Source of the DNA: CAZWAP01 sp964632005
Lineage (GTDB): Bacteria > Planctomycetota > Phycisphaerae > Sedimentisphaerales > Anaerobacaceae
DNA length: 64,000 nt
Reading direction: 5' to 3'
Assembly: GCA_964632005.1 (NCBI GenBank)
Contig: CAZWAP010000006.1
Coordinates: forward strand, 1-64,000
Position 1 is the first letter of the stretch, and each line of letters opens with the position of its first letter. Shown here one piece after another: positions 14,653-24,179 of the stretch. Under the pieces are notes generated by a model, which had not been told where the DNA came from, ran no database searches, and was given only the letters and a program-made list of their open reading frames with translations. Both the position numbers and the translations under genes were made by a program.

Positions 14653-16133
14653 GGCAGAACTCCGGGGATATGTAGAAGAGGTTTCAGGGGAGATTCTGGT
14701 AGGCAGAATGGCTCTTGAGCAAGTAGCCTCATTGCGGGGCACCGGCCGTAAAGATCACCTGCCTTGTCGAACTCCAACTCGTACGCATAAGGCAGGTATT
14801 CCGGGGTCACCCGCACTTCCGTCGTGAAGATATACGTCTGGGCCGGCCCCATATCGAAAACCAACTCCACGAAATACGCTCGCCAGCCCCGAGGCGGCTC
14901 GGCCACCTTGCCGGTATAAGTGCCGTCTGCCTCGGGCTTCATCGGTGAACTCGTCCACTTCGGGCCAAGAACGTCTATCCGAAAATCGCGCTTCTGTTCG
15001 TTCGTGGCCTGCCACAGCCTCACTTGCTTTGGCCGGGTCACCGGTTTGACCACGATGGCACCATCTGGCCGGACCGTCCAGCTGAATTGCGGCAGCTCTG
15101 CGCCGGTCAGTATTGCCCTGTAAAAACCCAAAACCGAGGCATACGCACCGGCATCGAGGCCGTGCCCCGTATTCGGAAAGTAGCGCAGGTACTTCTTGCC
15201 CGGCAGATCGTGAAAATAGAACCGCGCTGAATCCGGCAAGAAGAACTGGTCACCCGTCGAATTGAGCAGCAACTTGGGCATCGTGTACCGCTGGCGGTAG
15301 CTGTAGGGGTCCACTAAGCTGCGAAGCTCCTTGCCGCGCGGCGTGTTCAGCCGATCCAATACGTTCATCAGCTCGTAATCGCGAATCGCCGGCGCCCAGA
15401 AGCCGTATGTGCTGTGATGGTGCTTCATTTGCACCGCCATATTCAGTACGTCGATCACGGCGGGGCATATCGCTACCACCCTTTTGTCGACGGCCGCGGT
15501 CAGCCAGGTCGTCCAGCCGCGCTTCGATGCTCCGGCGACCACGAACTTCTTGATCTGCATCGGACCGCTTTCGAGAGACTTGAGGAATGCTTGAACCGTG
15601 TCCATCGCCCGCACGGCGCTCTTGGTCATCGGCAGCAGCAGGGGCCAATTCGGCTCGCCGGTCGCCAGGTACTTATCAAAGGTGTAGGCGATTATCGCAT
15701 CCTCGTATCGCCTGCCCCCACCGCCGGCGAAGACCAGCGGCTGGTTGGGGACCATCTTCAGCTCGGCGACAACCGAGCGGGTGGCGGTGGCAATCATCGC
15801 CAGCGGCCGACTGGCTGAACCGGGCGGGTCGGTGCCGTTGCTGCCCCCGTTGATATACAACAACGCCGTATCGGCGTGCGCGTCGATGGGCCTTATGATT
15901 GTAAGCCAGTGCTGCCAGAGGGTCCTGTCAACCTCGGTGGGGCATCGCCACGATTGCGAAACCATATCGAGCACGTACGCCGTGTATGCCTCGGCCTCGA
16001 TCGTCCTGACCAGGGTGTAGCGGTAACTCGGGTCCGGCGCGGCGACGTAGTCATCCAGCGGCGTAGCACCAGCAAGAACCGCCGCAGCCAACACCAACCC
16101 CACCAAAACCGCCCTATGATTGCACTGTCGCAT
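14649..16133 (-). CDS. PhoPQ-activated pathogenicity-related (PqaA-type) protein
   Basis: 494 residues with an N-terminal signal peptide (AVLVGLVLAAAVLAGATP). ATG 16133 has CAGGAAC upstream. The PqaA family (PF10142) is an alpha/beta-hydrolase-like group. Recognisable blocks are the N-terminal LDDYVAAPDPSYRYTL, WRCPTEVDRTLWQHWLTI, LYINGGSNG, the nucleophile-elbow-like VVAGASKRGWTTWLTAAVD and the late LPNTGHGLD-type block (FPNTGHGLD) where the catalytic His is expected. In enterobacteria the founding gene is PhoPQ-regulated; in planctomycetes these are exported proteins of unknown substrate. The regulatory name should not be taken literally here. Confident on family, not on reaction. Confidence 0.88.
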   Translation of the reverse strand: MRQCNHRAVLVGLVLAAAVLAGATPLDDYVAAPDPSYRYTLVRTIEAEAYTAYVLDMVSQSWRCPTEVDRTLWQHWLTIIRPIDAHADTALLYINGGSNGTDPPGSASRPLAMIATATRSVVAELKMVPNQPLVFAGGGGRRYEDAIIAYTFDKYLATGEPNWPLLLPMTKSAVRAMDTVQAFLKSLESGPMQIKKFVVAGASKRGWTTWLTAAVDKRVVAICPAVIDVLNMAVQMKHHHSTYGFWAPAIRDYELMNVLDRLNTPRGKELRSLVDPYSYRQRYTMPKLLLNSTGDQFFLPDSARFYFHDLPGKKYLRYFPNTGHGLDAGAYASVLGFYRAILTGAELPQFSWTVRPDGAIVVKPVTRPKQVRLWQATNEQKRDFRIDVLGPKWTSSPMKPEADGTYTGKVAEPPRGWRAYFVELVFDMGPAQTYIFTTEVRVTPEYLPYAYELEFDKAGDLYGRCPAMRLLAQEPFCLPESPLKPLLHIPGVLP

Positions 16134-16238
16134 AGCCGGTTCCTGGTTTGCCGCCGGCCGGGTTCAGAGTCGAGCAGCCTTATCGGCCGAACCACACGAC
16201 CCTCTCTTTTTTGCCGAACTGTTTACCGCAAAGGCTAC

Positions 16239-17123
16239 CTAAAGGCTCGGTGGAAAGACTGTCCGCAGGTATCGCAGATCGTACCGACAGCTTTGCTCCA
16301 GGCCCAGGGGCATCTTGGTTCCTTCCATAACCAGCCAGCCACGGTAGCCGATCTCGTCGATCGCCACCCGGACCCGCTCGAAATCGATCGAGCCCCGTCC
16401 GTACAGGTCGTCGTAGTCCTTGGCGTGAAACTCGCATATATGCCGGCCCAATTGGGGGATCTCGGCGTAGATATCGTGGCCGGCCTTGTGCGAATTTGCC
16501 AGATCGTAATAGACCTTCACCGCCGGCGAGCCGACCCGCTCGATAATCTCCAGATGCTCGGCGGCGCCGAGCCACGATTCGATGCCCAGAACAACGCCGG
16601 CGTCCTCGGCCTTCGGCGCGACCTTTTTGAATCGTTCGACCACGACGTCCAGCCCGGCGGGGTCGTTCTGTATATCGCCCCTGCCGAAGAACGGCACAAG
16701 GATTACCTTGGTGCCCATCGAGTTGCAGACGTCGATCGCCTTAGCCAGCCAGCGCTCGGCACGCGGATCGCTTTTGTAGGGTACGCCGTTGAGCACGCCC
16801 ATCGCCAGCGAGGCAATCTGCATCTTGTGCTTTTCGGCCTCGGCGAGCATCCGCCTCTGGAGTGCCTCGTCGAATAGCGGGAGGTCCTCCTGGGCTTTTC
16901 CGAAATCCACCTGCACGCCATCCACACCGATCCTCGCAGCGATGGCGAACGAGCCCGGGTCGGCCCTTTTACCAATCGTCCAGTCGCAGACGCCTATCCT
17001 GAAGCCCTCGTGGGCCCGGGCCCGGCGGCCCGGCGATACGCACGAGCCGGTCAAGCCCAGCCCGGCAAACAGACCGGCCGTCGTTTTGAGCAAATGTCGT
17101 CGGCTCAGATGTTCGGTTTTCAT
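16239..17123 (-). CDS. Exported sugar phosphate isomerase/epimerase-like TIM-barrel protein
   Basis: 294 residues from ATG 17123, which follows GATGGAGGTAATTCT and opens a Tat-type signal (SRRHLLKTTAGLFAGLGL). The mature chain is an AP-endonuclease-2/xylose-isomerase-like TIM barrel: IGVCDWTIG, GVDGVQVDFG, IASLAMGVLNG, VVLGIESWLG with the metal-type Glu, VYYDLANSHKAG, ICEFHAKDYDDLYGRG and GYRGWLVMEG. Members of this group act on sugar phosphates or inositol derivatives with a divalent metal; the substrate cannot be read. The Tat signal puts a folded, cofactor-loaded enzyme outside the cytoplasm, which is common in Planctomycetes. It has its own promoter and is divergent from the beta-lactamase-fold gene. 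Confidence 0.87.
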   Translation of the reverse strand: MKTEHLSRRHLLKTTAGLFAGLGLTGSCVSPGRRARAHEGFRIGVCDWTIGKRADPGSFAIAARIGVDGVQVDFGKAQEDLPLFDEALQRRMLAEAEKHKMQIASLAMGVLNGVPYKSDPRAERWLAKAIDVCNSMGTKVILVPFFGRGDIQNDPAGLDVVVERFKKVAPKAEDAGVVLGIESWLGAAEHLEIIERVGSPAVKVYYDLANSHKAGHDIYAEIPQLGRHICEFHAKDYDDLYGRGSIDFERVRVAIDEIGYRGWLVMEGTKMPLGLEQSCRYDLRYLRTVFPPSL

Positions 17124-17145
17124 AGAATTACCTCCATCGAGGCTG

Positions 17146-17173
17146 ATGATAACAAGACGAAAAGCGCATTCAA
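17146..17173 (-). promoter_or_regulatory. Promoter for the TIM-barrel gene
   Basis: Minus strand: TTGAAT (17173-17168), 16-bp spacer, TATCAT (17151-17146). Transcription would start near 17139, leaving a short leader that contains the GGAGG ribosome site of the gene starting at 17123. Confidence 0.55.
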
Positions 17174-17310
17174 AGGGAAAATCGCGTGATTCACCTGTTT
17201 TGAGCCTGTAATTACAAGACCGGCGGCGCACCAGAGCACCGCCAGCTGATTAGGGTTCTCCGCTGATAAACGCCGCAAAACAGGTCGTTGCCAGCGCGAT
17301 TGTCATTGCC

Positions 17311-18123
17311 GTGGCGCTGCTATCGGTTATAACGGTTATAGCAAGCAAGCAAGGGCCCCGGATGAGACCGCCACAAGAACAACCCGTTCGCGACCGGCAC
17401 GTTGCCGAGCCGACCATTACAGTGGTGTACGACAGCAAGGCCGGCGCCAGCAATCTGGCAGTGGGCTGGGGATTCGCTGCTGTTCTCAGCGGTACCGATA
17501 GAACCATCCTGTTCGATACGGGCCCTGGCGCAGAGCTGCTCGAGAACATGCGGAGCCTGGAGATCGATCCTGAGAGCATCGACGCGGCGGTCATCTCCCA
17601 TAACCACCCCGACCACGCCGGTGGATTGCGCCATCTGCTCCGGGCAAAGCCCGGCATCACTGTCTACGTTCCGAAACCATCGGCAAAAAGCCTCAGACGC
17701 ACCATCTCAGGTTGCGGTGGACAGTTCGTCGAGGTGGGCGGGCCGACCAGGATATGCCCGAACGTGGTCTCAACCGGCCCTCTGGGCAGGTGGATCAAGG
17801 AGCAATCCTTAATCGTGACCACACGCGCAGGAGTGGTAATCCTGGCGGCCTGCTCTCATCCGGGCATCCTGAAGATTGCAAGAAAGGCTAAGGCGCTGAC
17901 CGGCAGGCGGATCGAGCTGGTCCTCGGCGGCTTCCACCTCGAGCGGAAGCGCAAAAGCGCCATCCTGAAGATCGTCTCAGCCTTCGAGAGGTGGAAGGTC
18001 AAGCACGTTGCTCTCGGTCACTGTACTGCTGACAAAGCCGAAGCCGTGTTCCGCGCCCATTTTGCCGGCTCCTGCACCATCCTGGCCGCAGGGACGTCGA
18101 TCCATCTATCCGATCTCGCATAG
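17311..18123 (+). CDS. Metallo-beta-lactamase-fold hydrolase of the COG1237 type
   Basis: About 270 residues. GTG 17311 is the nearest standard start, but the open frame extends back to TAG 17251 and its extra residues (VVASAIVIAVALLSV) would complete a signal peptide or membrane anchor, so the true start may lie upstream at a rare codon. The metal motif SHNHPDHAGGL, later ACSHPG and GGFHL and the closing GHCTADKA are characteristic of proteins annotated as 7,8-dihydropterin-6-yl-methyl-4-(beta-D-ribofuranosyl)aminobenzene 5'-phosphate synthase-like. The physiological substrate is uncertain. It is divergent from the Tat-exported TIM-barrel gene and about 150 bp ahead of the FHA gene, which has its own promoter. 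Confidence 0.82.
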   Translation: MALLSVITVIASKQGPRMRPPQEQPVRDRHVAEPTITVVYDSKAGASNLAVGWGFAAVLSGTDRTILFDTGPGAELLENMRSLEIDPESIDAAVISHNHPDHAGGLRHLLRAKPGITVYVPKPSAKSLRRTISGCGGQFVEVGGPTRICPNVVSTGPLGRWIKEQSLIVTTRAGVVILAACSHPGILKIARKAKALTGRRIELVLGGFHLERKRKSAILKIVSAFERWKVKHVALGHCTADKAEAVFRAHFAGSCTILAAGTSIHLSDLA

Positions 18124-18204
18124 CCTGCGGCACCGGCGCCAGTGTCTGGGGGGGGATGGTCGGCGTGTTTTACCTGACGTGCGCGGCGTCTGCCGCGGGC
18201 GGGC

Positions 18205-18233
18205 TTGACAGAAAGGGGGGGATCGGCCATAAT
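18205..18233 (+). promoter_or_regulatory. Promoter for FHA gene
   Basis: TTGACA (18205-18210), exactly 17 bp, CATAAT (18228-18233). The predicted transcription start near 18240 rules out in-frame starts at 18156 and supports ATG 18261 or 18276 for the FHA protein. Confidence 0.7.
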
Positions 18234-18275
18234 CATCGCGAGCGGACATTCGATTCCGGTATGGGGCAAGAGACG

Positions 18276-19136
18276 ATGCGTCTTACGGTGGAAAAAGAGG
18301 GTCGGAGGATCGGCGAATTCGAATTTACCGCCGGCCCCGTTCACATCGGAAGAGGCCCGGAAAGCCACGTCTTGCTCCCGGACAGGAGAGTCTCACGACA
18401 GCACGCAGTCATCTTCAGCACCCCCGAAGGGCAATGGATGGTCGAGGATCTCGACTCGGCCAACAAGACCTACCTCAACGATGCGCCCGTTCACAAGTCG
18501 AAAATCGAGACCGGTGACGAGCTGCGAATCGCGGATTTCACGATCCACGTGAATCTCGAGGCCGGTACCGAAGACAAGAAGGTCGCCCAGCTCGAAGACA
18601 CTCTCATAACCGCCCCGCGCAAGGCTGAGTTGATAACCAGAAACCTTGATGCCGAGCACGCCCCGGACATAAAGTTCCCTGCGAAAAGGGCCAAGGACTT
18701 CTTCGAGGCGATAGAAGAGATCTGCAAGGCCGGCGGCCTCGATCATCTCATCAGGACATTGCTGGCCGTGATGTTCAGGCAGTTCAATGCCGCCCGTGTC
18801 TGGTGCGCACTGCGGAATGAGCCTGCCGGCCCGATGACCGCACATACCGGCAGGAGGCTCGGCGGGGAGGCTATCAGCCTGAACGACATTCAGCTGAAAG
18901 AGAAGGTCACTTACGCCGTTGAAAAGGGCCTATTCCTGCTTTTCCCGAGCACCCCGGCGGACCCGGAGAACCAGGCAACCCTTTCAGCCCTGATCGCGCC
19001 GCTGATAAATCCCGACGGTTGCTTCGGTGTCTTCTATCTGGACAACACACCGCAAAAGCGGCGCTACAGCCTGGCCGATCTGGACTACCTTATGCTGCTG
19101 GCAATCCATACCGCCGCCATACTGGAGAATTTCTGA
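18276..19136 (+). CDS. FHA-domain protein with C-terminal GAF-like domain
   Basis: 286 residues from ATG 18276, or 291 from ATG 18261; both follow the promoter at 18205. Residues 1-95 form a forkhead-associated domain with the canonical pattern HIGRGPESHVLLPDRRVSRQHAVI, then DLDSANKTYLND, retaining the Arg, Ser and Asn that contact phosphothreonine. After a linker, residues about 135-285 look like a GAF-type sensor domain (DHLIRTLLAVMFRQFNAARVW, then GVFYLDNT and a C-terminal helix DLDYLMLLAIHTAAILE). FHA-GAF proteins read Ser/Thr phosphorylation and relay it; in other planctomycetes they sit next to kinases or sigma factors, but none is adjacent here. The gene is convergent with the next one. 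Confidence 0.85.
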   Translation: MRLTVEKEGRRIGEFEFTAGPVHIGRGPESHVLLPDRRVSRQHAVIFSTPEGQWMVEDLDSANKTYLNDAPVHKSKIETGDELRIADFTIHVNLEAGTEDKKVAQLEDTLITAPRKAELITRNLDAEHAPDIKFPAKRAKDFFEAIEEICKAGGLDHLIRTLLAVMFRQFNAARVWCALRNEPAGPMTAHTGRRLGGEAISLNDIQLKEKVTYAVEKGLFLLFPSTPADPENQATLSALIAPLINPDGCFGVFYLDNTPQKRRYSLADLDYLMLLAIHTAAILENF

Positions 19137-19184
19137 GCGCCAGAAGCGTTCTGCGGCGGCGGCTCTATGCCCGCCTGATGGTAA

Positions 19185-21569
19185 CTACCGGAGGGGCTGG
19201 CCCGTCAACAAGACAGAAGCTATCGTGAAGCCAAGCTCCTTTTTCTGGAGGCCCTCGAAGATCCGCGCCACGATGCGGGCCCTGGCAGGGGGCTGCCCGT
19301 CGATCGAAAGCTTTACCAGCACAGTATCGCCGACGGTCGTAAATCCGCCCTGGCTGGCAGCCAGTTTTGTACCATCGGTATCGTATAGCTCTACGGACTC
19401 GGCTAGGTTGCCGCCCAATTCCAGGCGCAGGGTGACGACCGTCGCATTGTTTCTGTACGGGTCGGCCACGATCGAACTGATACGCGCAGCGAGCTGCGAT
19501 CCTCTTGCCCCCTCTTTGAGATCCACAACGCCCAGGTCGACCTGTCTGCTTCCGCTGGCAGTCATATATTCCAGCGTACCGGAGAGCTCCTCCAGGGCCG
19601 TCGCCCCGACATCCGGCAGTTTCAACTCAACGTCGAAAACCGCCATCTTGAAATCCTTCGAAAGCCGCCCGAACCTTATCCTCCGGTCCCACTGCCCGTC
19701 TGGCAAAAGGCTTGCGCCCGTATTGGTTACTGCCTTGTTGATCCAACCGCCGACGATCTTGACCGCCGGCTCCGGGAGGTCGGCTACTAACGACAGGGTA
19801 TAACCTTCGCGTTGGCCGAGCGGCAGAATGCCAAGCTCAGGATCCGAGTAACTCACCAGCCGGGCACCAACTATCCTGACGCGCTGATCGCCGGGCCTCG
19901 GCTGGGAACCGGCATCCCCGGGGCCACCAAGCATCCCGCCGAGAGATTCGCCAGGGCCGCCAACGAGCACACCTCCGCTCGGCTCCAGGCTCGGCCCTGA
20001 TATGGTTACCTCGGGCGCCTTGGGCTGCTCGGCCTGGCGGAACTCGCCGAAGGGCGAGGCAGTTATCATTGAAACCTCATCGTCAGGCTCTGGCTCACCG
20101 TCGCCGGCGAATACGCCGCCCCCGCCCGCTGCACTTAATATCGCTTCGTCCTGACCGGGGCCGCCTGCCATCATTTCGCCGGGCTTGATCTCAATTTTCA
20201 CCTCTTTAAGGGCGGCGGCGATCTCGTTGATGTGCTCCTTCGGCACCGCCACATCGACCCTCATCTTGCCGGCATCAGCGGCGATCGCGTAGGCGATGCT
20301 GCTGCTGACCGGCACGTTAGCATCAGGAACGGGAACGGGGATTGGCGCCAATGCCGCCGCCAGAGCGAGCAATTTCATCAGGTTAAACGTCCCGGCGAAA
20401 TCGGCCTGTCCGGCTGATGGGAGCAGGGTCGAGACGGCCGAGAACTCCGGCCCCATAAGCCCGGGCTCCTTGGCGCCGAGTTTCTCGGCGATCTGCCGCA
20501 ACGCCGGCGAACCACGGCTGAGGTCCTGCGCGGCCTTTGTGCCCGGAATCGCGGTAATCCGCGCGCTGATGGTCAGGACGCTCGGGGTTGGGTTCAGGGT
20601 CAGCACGATCGATTTGACCTCAACGTTCTCGCCGAGCTCCTTGAGCCCGCCGTCTGCTATTCCCGGCATCATCGGCATCTGGCCAGCGTCGGCCAGACCT
20701 GGCGAAGGTCCCGTCGGCCGGAGAATCTGGCCCGGCTGTATCTGGTCCGTCGGCTCGACCGGCCCGGGAGGGATGCCTCCGAGGCGGCCAGTGGGCGGCT
20801 CCGCTGCCTTTATCTGCTCCTGCACTGCGGGCATAGCGAGCTCGAGAGCCTCTTTTGGCTTGATATACACCCATACCGGCTCCGGTGCCCGCGTCTCCGA
20901 AGGCTCCATCGAAGCGGCCAACGGCGCCAGCCGGCCGGTAGCTATTGCCTCGGCCGTCGCTGCCAGCATCTCCCGCTGGTCGGCCGAGCCAAGAAGGGCG
21001 AAGCCCCCGGCCTGTTTGACAATCACGGGCGGAAAACCCTCGGCCGTAACCTGGCAGACGCCCTGTGCGTCCTGCTGGGAGACGTTTGGGTTGCCGTTTA
21101 CCAAGAGGTTGTAATCGGTTACGGGGACAAGTACCCCGACGACCGGCGGGGCGTTAGGCTCCATCGCCCGCTGGGTCGGGACCACGAACAAGGCGAAACT
21201 GCCGTTCATATCGATGCCCGGCAATTGAGGATTGCCCAGCAACCCGCTTAACTGCGCGCGCAGGCCGCTCGAGAGCATAAAGGGCATAGGCATTATCCCA
21301 CCCAAGAACTGGTCCATCATACCCACGGTCTGTTCGAAATTGTTGATCCGGACGCACAGGATACTATCGGCTGGTATGGTTTGAAGCACATCGGCCGAGC
21401 CAGGACCTGCCGACTGCACCCCCGTGGCCAGCTGGTAAGGCTCGCCTGCAGAAGAAGTATTGCCGATAGCTTCATAAGCAGCCCGAGCCGCACTGAAAGT
21501 CAACAAAACCGGCGCTACGAGCAAAAATGCGAGTCTGAGTTTTGACGAGATCACTTTATCTACCCTCAT
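19185..21569 (-). CDS. Large secreted protein of unknown function
   Basis: 794 residues from ATG 21569 (a TTG two codons upstream is unnecessary; TTTTGGAA precedes the ATG). The signal peptide LAFLLVAPVLLTFSAARA is clear. The N-terminal third (LQTIPADSILCVRINNFEQT onward) resembles DUF3352-like substrate-trap proteins; a Pro/Gly-rich linker covers about 265-300 and another with GGPG and EPDDE patches covers about 480-560. The C-terminal 220 residues are beta-rich (YTLSLVADLPEPAVKIVGGW, then VFDVELKLPDVGATALEE). No catalytic motif is recognised. It has its own promoter (21628-21657) and is convergent with the FHA gene. Probably a periplasmic or surface protein. Confidence 0.78.
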   Translation of the reverse strand: MRVDKVISSKLRLAFLLVAPVLLTFSAARAAYEAIGNTSSAGEPYQLATGVQSAGPGSADVLQTIPADSILCVRINNFEQTVGMMDQFLGGIMPMPFMLSSGLRAQLSGLLGNPQLPGIDMNGSFALFVVPTQRAMEPNAPPVVGVLVPVTDYNLLVNGNPNVSQQDAQGVCQVTAEGFPPVIVKQAGGFALLGSADQREMLAATAEAIATGRLAPLAASMEPSETRAPEPVWVYIKPKEALELAMPAVQEQIKAAEPPTGRLGGIPPGPVEPTDQIQPGQILRPTGPSPGLADAGQMPMMPGIADGGLKELGENVEVKSIVLTLNPTPSVLTISARITAIPGTKAAQDLSRGSPALRQIAEKLGAKEPGLMGPEFSAVSTLLPSAGQADFAGTFNLMKLLALAAALAPIPVPVPDANVPVSSSIAYAIAADAGKMRVDVAVPKEHINEIAAALKEVKIEIKPGEMMAGGPGQDEAILSAAGGGGVFAGDGEPEPDDEVSMITASPFGEFRQAEQPKAPEVTISGPSLEPSGGVLVGGPGESLGGMLGGPGDAGSQPRPGDQRVRIVGARLVSYSDPELGILPLGQREGYTLSLVADLPEPAVKIVGGWINKAVTNTGASLLPDGQWDRRIRFGRLSKDFKMAVFDVELKLPDVGATALEELSGTLEYMTASGSRQVDLGVVDLKEGARGSQLAARISSIVADPYRNNATVVTLRLELGGNLAESVELYDTDGTKLAASQGGFTTVGDTVLVKLSIDGQPPARARIVARIFEGLQKKELGFTIASVLLTGQPLR

Positions 21570-21902
21570 TTCCAAAAGAGACCATCGACTTTACAGGGAG
21601 CCATTAATCCGGTATGGAACTAACCCAATCATACATTATTTCGGCGTATGGTGTCAACAATATTGGCCGTATTGGCCGGGAGTCTGGGGGTATATCGCGC
21701 AAGATTGCAATCTGTGCTTTGCTACCGCAAGCAGGCATTTAAGCCGCCAAAGTGCCTTGTTGGGGGCACCCTGGTTTCGCGGGGCCAGTGTCTGGGTTTG
21801 TGTACTTTTGCTACTGTCTGCCTACCGTACCGGCCTGGGGCCTCGAAAACGGCGCTTCCTGGGGGGCTGTTTGGGCCTATTACGAGAGCGGTGGGTCGCG
21901 GT
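21570..21902. other. Intergenic region between rnr and the secreted-protein gene
   Basis: 333 bp between two minus-strand genes. It contains the promoter of the secreted-protein gene and, nearer rnr, sequence with short open frames on the plus strand that continue into rnr antisense and are not credible genes. No clear terminator hairpin with a T tract is seen after rnr on the minus strand. Confidence 0.5.
21628..21657 (-). promoter_or_regulatory. Promoter for the 794-residue secreted protein
   Basis: Minus strand: perfect TTGACA (21657-21652), 18-bp spacer, TATGAT (21633-21628). Predicted start near 21621 gives a leader of about 50 nt to ATG 21569. Confidence 0.65.
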
Positions 21903-24080
21903 TCAGCGAGATGACTTTCGTCGTCTCTTGGGGCGTTTGGCCTTCGGGGTGGTTTTTATTATCGGTTCGGCGGGGACCAGGTTCAACTGCCTGGCGGGCA
22001 CGTTGACCGAAACGATGCGGGCCTTTATCGACTGGCCGAGACGAATTGCATAGCCGGTGTTTCGACCGACGATACACCCGGTTTTCTGGTCGAATTGCCA
22101 CCGGTCTGGGCCGAGGTCCTCCAGCCGGATCAAACCCTCGATCCCGAACTTCCGGCACTGTGCAAAGACCCCGAAACTTGTCAGTCCGGTGGTCACGCAG
22201 GAAAGCTCCTGGCCGAGCCTCTTGCTCAGCATCTGGAGTATCAAGACGGAGGTCAGCTCCTTCTCGGCCTCGTCAGCTCGCTGTTCGGTGAAGGTGATAT
22301 GCTTGGCTATCTCGGTCAGGTCCAACCCGGCCGTGGTGTGCTCAATAGAATCTTTCCCTTTTTCGAGGTAATGTTGCAGTATGCGATGCACCAGAAGGTC
22401 AGCATACCGGCGGATAGGACTGGTGAAGTGGCAGTAGTGAGTCGATGCCAGGGCATAATGCCCGATATGCAGGGGCGCGTACTGGGCCTTCTCGAAGCTT
22501 CGCAGGACGGCGAGGTTGACCGCGAAGGAGTACTCGTGTCCTTTGACGGCCGTCAAGAGGTTCTGGATCGCCCGGCGGTCGGGGTTGCGCGGCAACGACA
22601 GGCCGAAAGCTCGCAGCAGGCGGGCGAGGTTCTTGAAGCTGAGTGGGTCCGGCTCCGGGTGAATCCGCCGGATAAACGCGACATTGAGCCTGTCGAGGAG
22701 GGACGCGACGGCCTCGTTGGCCTCGACCATAAACATCTCGATAATCGTGTGGGGGTAGCTGTCGTCGGCCGGGTGGGCATCCACAACCCGCCCGGATTTA
22801 TCCATTACCAACTCTATCTCCGGCAGGTCGAGGTGTATCATACCGTTTTGTCTGCGCCTTCGTTCGATGGCCCTGCTCAATGCCTCCATCTTCTTGAGCA
22901 GCTCTACCACCGGAGGTTTTACACCCCTGGTCCGGCCCTTGAGGGCTTTATCGGCCTGCTCGTAGGTCAGCCGTTGCGTTGACCGAATTATGCTGTTGGC
23001 GAACCGGCGGTTTATCACGTTGCCGTCTTTGTCGTAAGTGAGGTAAACGCTCTTTGCAAATCGCTTTTGGTCGGGCTGGAGACTGCATATTCCGTTGCTG
23101 AGTATCTCCGGCAGCATCGGGATGGTCTTCCCGGGAAGGTAAACGCTGTTGCCACGTTCTCTTGCCTCGATGTCCAGGGGCGAGTGAGGCTCAACAAAAT
23201 AGCTGACATCCGCGATGTGCACTCCGAGGACCAGATTACCCTTGGCGTCTTCTTCGAGGCTTATTGCGTCATCGAAATCCTTTGCATCGGGCGGGTCGAT
23301 AGTGATGATGGTCGTGGAGGTGATCTCTTCTCTATTGCTGGCCCTATCCGGTTTGAATGCTGCGGCGGCCCGGCGGGCCTGTTCGAGGCAGGCCGGGCCG
23401 AATTCCCCGGGCAGGTGGTACTGACGGATGATCGACTTTATCTCGGCGTCGTACCGTCCGGCCCTGCCGAGCACCTCGACAATCACGCCGCGCGCCAGGT
23501 ATTCGGCGGTCGGATACGAGAGAATCTCGACGACGACCTTATCCTTGGCGCGGGCGTTTTTCGCGGTAACGTCCTCGACGGCAATGGGCTCGATGAAACT
23601 CGAACCGTCGGGCTGCACAAGCCATCCTTCCGGATGCTTGAGGAGTGTCCCGACGAATCTGTTCTGTGCACGCTCGATGACCTGGACGATTTCTCCGCTG
23701 TAGCGGGTCCGATCGGCCCGTTTGCCCTTTCTGGTAACCTTCGCGAGGACGGTGTCTCCGGCCATTGCCTCGGCGGTGCGCCCGGCCGGTATGAACAGGT
23801 CGCCGTGCGCGGTGGGCTCGCGAGGGATCACGAATCCGAAGCCCTTTGGATTGGGCCTGAACGTGCCGATGATCAGGCCCGAAGGACCCGGGAGCATCAC
23901 CTGGTTCCGCGAGCCGATGACCACGTGGCCGGCCCGGCGAAGCTCATCAAAGGCCTCTTTGAATTGAGGATAATCCTGGGAATCCACGCCGAGGTCCCGG
24001 GCCAGCTGGGAGACTTTGACGGGCTGGTAATCGGCGTCTTTGAGCAGGCCGATAATGCGCTTCTTATAGAATTTTACCAT
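21903..24080 (-). CDS. rnr: Ribonuclease R
   Basis: 725 residues, ATG 24080. A 3'-to-5' processive exoribonuclease of the RNB/RNase II family acting on structured RNA in the cytoplasm. In order: a short helix-turn-helix-like N-terminus (KVSQLARDLGVDS), cold-shock-type RNA-binding domains (FRPNPKGFGFVIPRE at about 75), the RNB catalytic domain with the metal-binding TIDPPDAKDFDDAISLE (about 260) and HYCHFTSPIRRYADLLVHR near 570, and a C-terminal S1 domain (CVTTGLTSFGVFAQCRKFGIEG) followed by a Lys/Arg-rich tail. Slightly shorter than E. coli RNase R (813) but complete. It lies about 100 bp downstream of rpsT on the same strand; no ribosome site is evident at its start. Confidence 0.96.
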   Translation of the reverse strand: MVKFYKKRIIGLLKDADYQPVKVSQLARDLGVDSQDYPQFKEAFDELRRAGHVVIGSRNQVMLPGPSGLIIGTFRPNPKGFGFVIPREPTAHGDLFIPAGRTAEAMAGDTVLAKVTRKGKRADRTRYSGEIVQVIERAQNRFVGTLLKHPEGWLVQPDGSSFIEPIAVEDVTAKNARAKDKVVVEILSYPTAEYLARGVIVEVLGRAGRYDAEIKSIIRQYHLPGEFGPACLEQARRAAAAFKPDRASNREEITSTTIITIDPPDAKDFDDAISLEEDAKGNLVLGVHIADVSYFVEPHSPLDIEARERGNSVYLPGKTIPMLPEILSNGICSLQPDQKRFAKSVYLTYDKDGNVINRRFANSIIRSTQRLTYEQADKALKGRTRGVKPPVVELLKKMEALSRAIERRRRQNGMIHLDLPEIELVMDKSGRVVDAHPADDSYPHTIIEMFMVEANEAVASLLDRLNVAFIRRIHPEPDPLSFKNLARLLRAFGLSLPRNPDRRAIQNLLTAVKGHEYSFAVNLAVLRSFEKAQYAPLHIGHYALASTHYCHFTSPIRRYADLLVHRILQHYLEKGKDSIEHTTAGLDLTEIAKHITFTEQRADEAEKELTSVLILQMLSKRLGQELSCVTTGLTSFGVFAQCRKFGIEGLIRLEDLGPDRWQFDQKTGCIVGRNTGYAIRLGQSIKARIVSVNVPARQLNLVPAEPIIKTTPKAKRPKRRRKSSR

Positions 24081-24179
24081 CGATCAGTTTTTGAGGCGGG
24101 TTCCCCGCGGCAAAGTCGCTCCTTTTTCTTTCCAGTATACGTATGACCGCCGGCCCGTCGCTGTGCCGGGCCGCGATGT

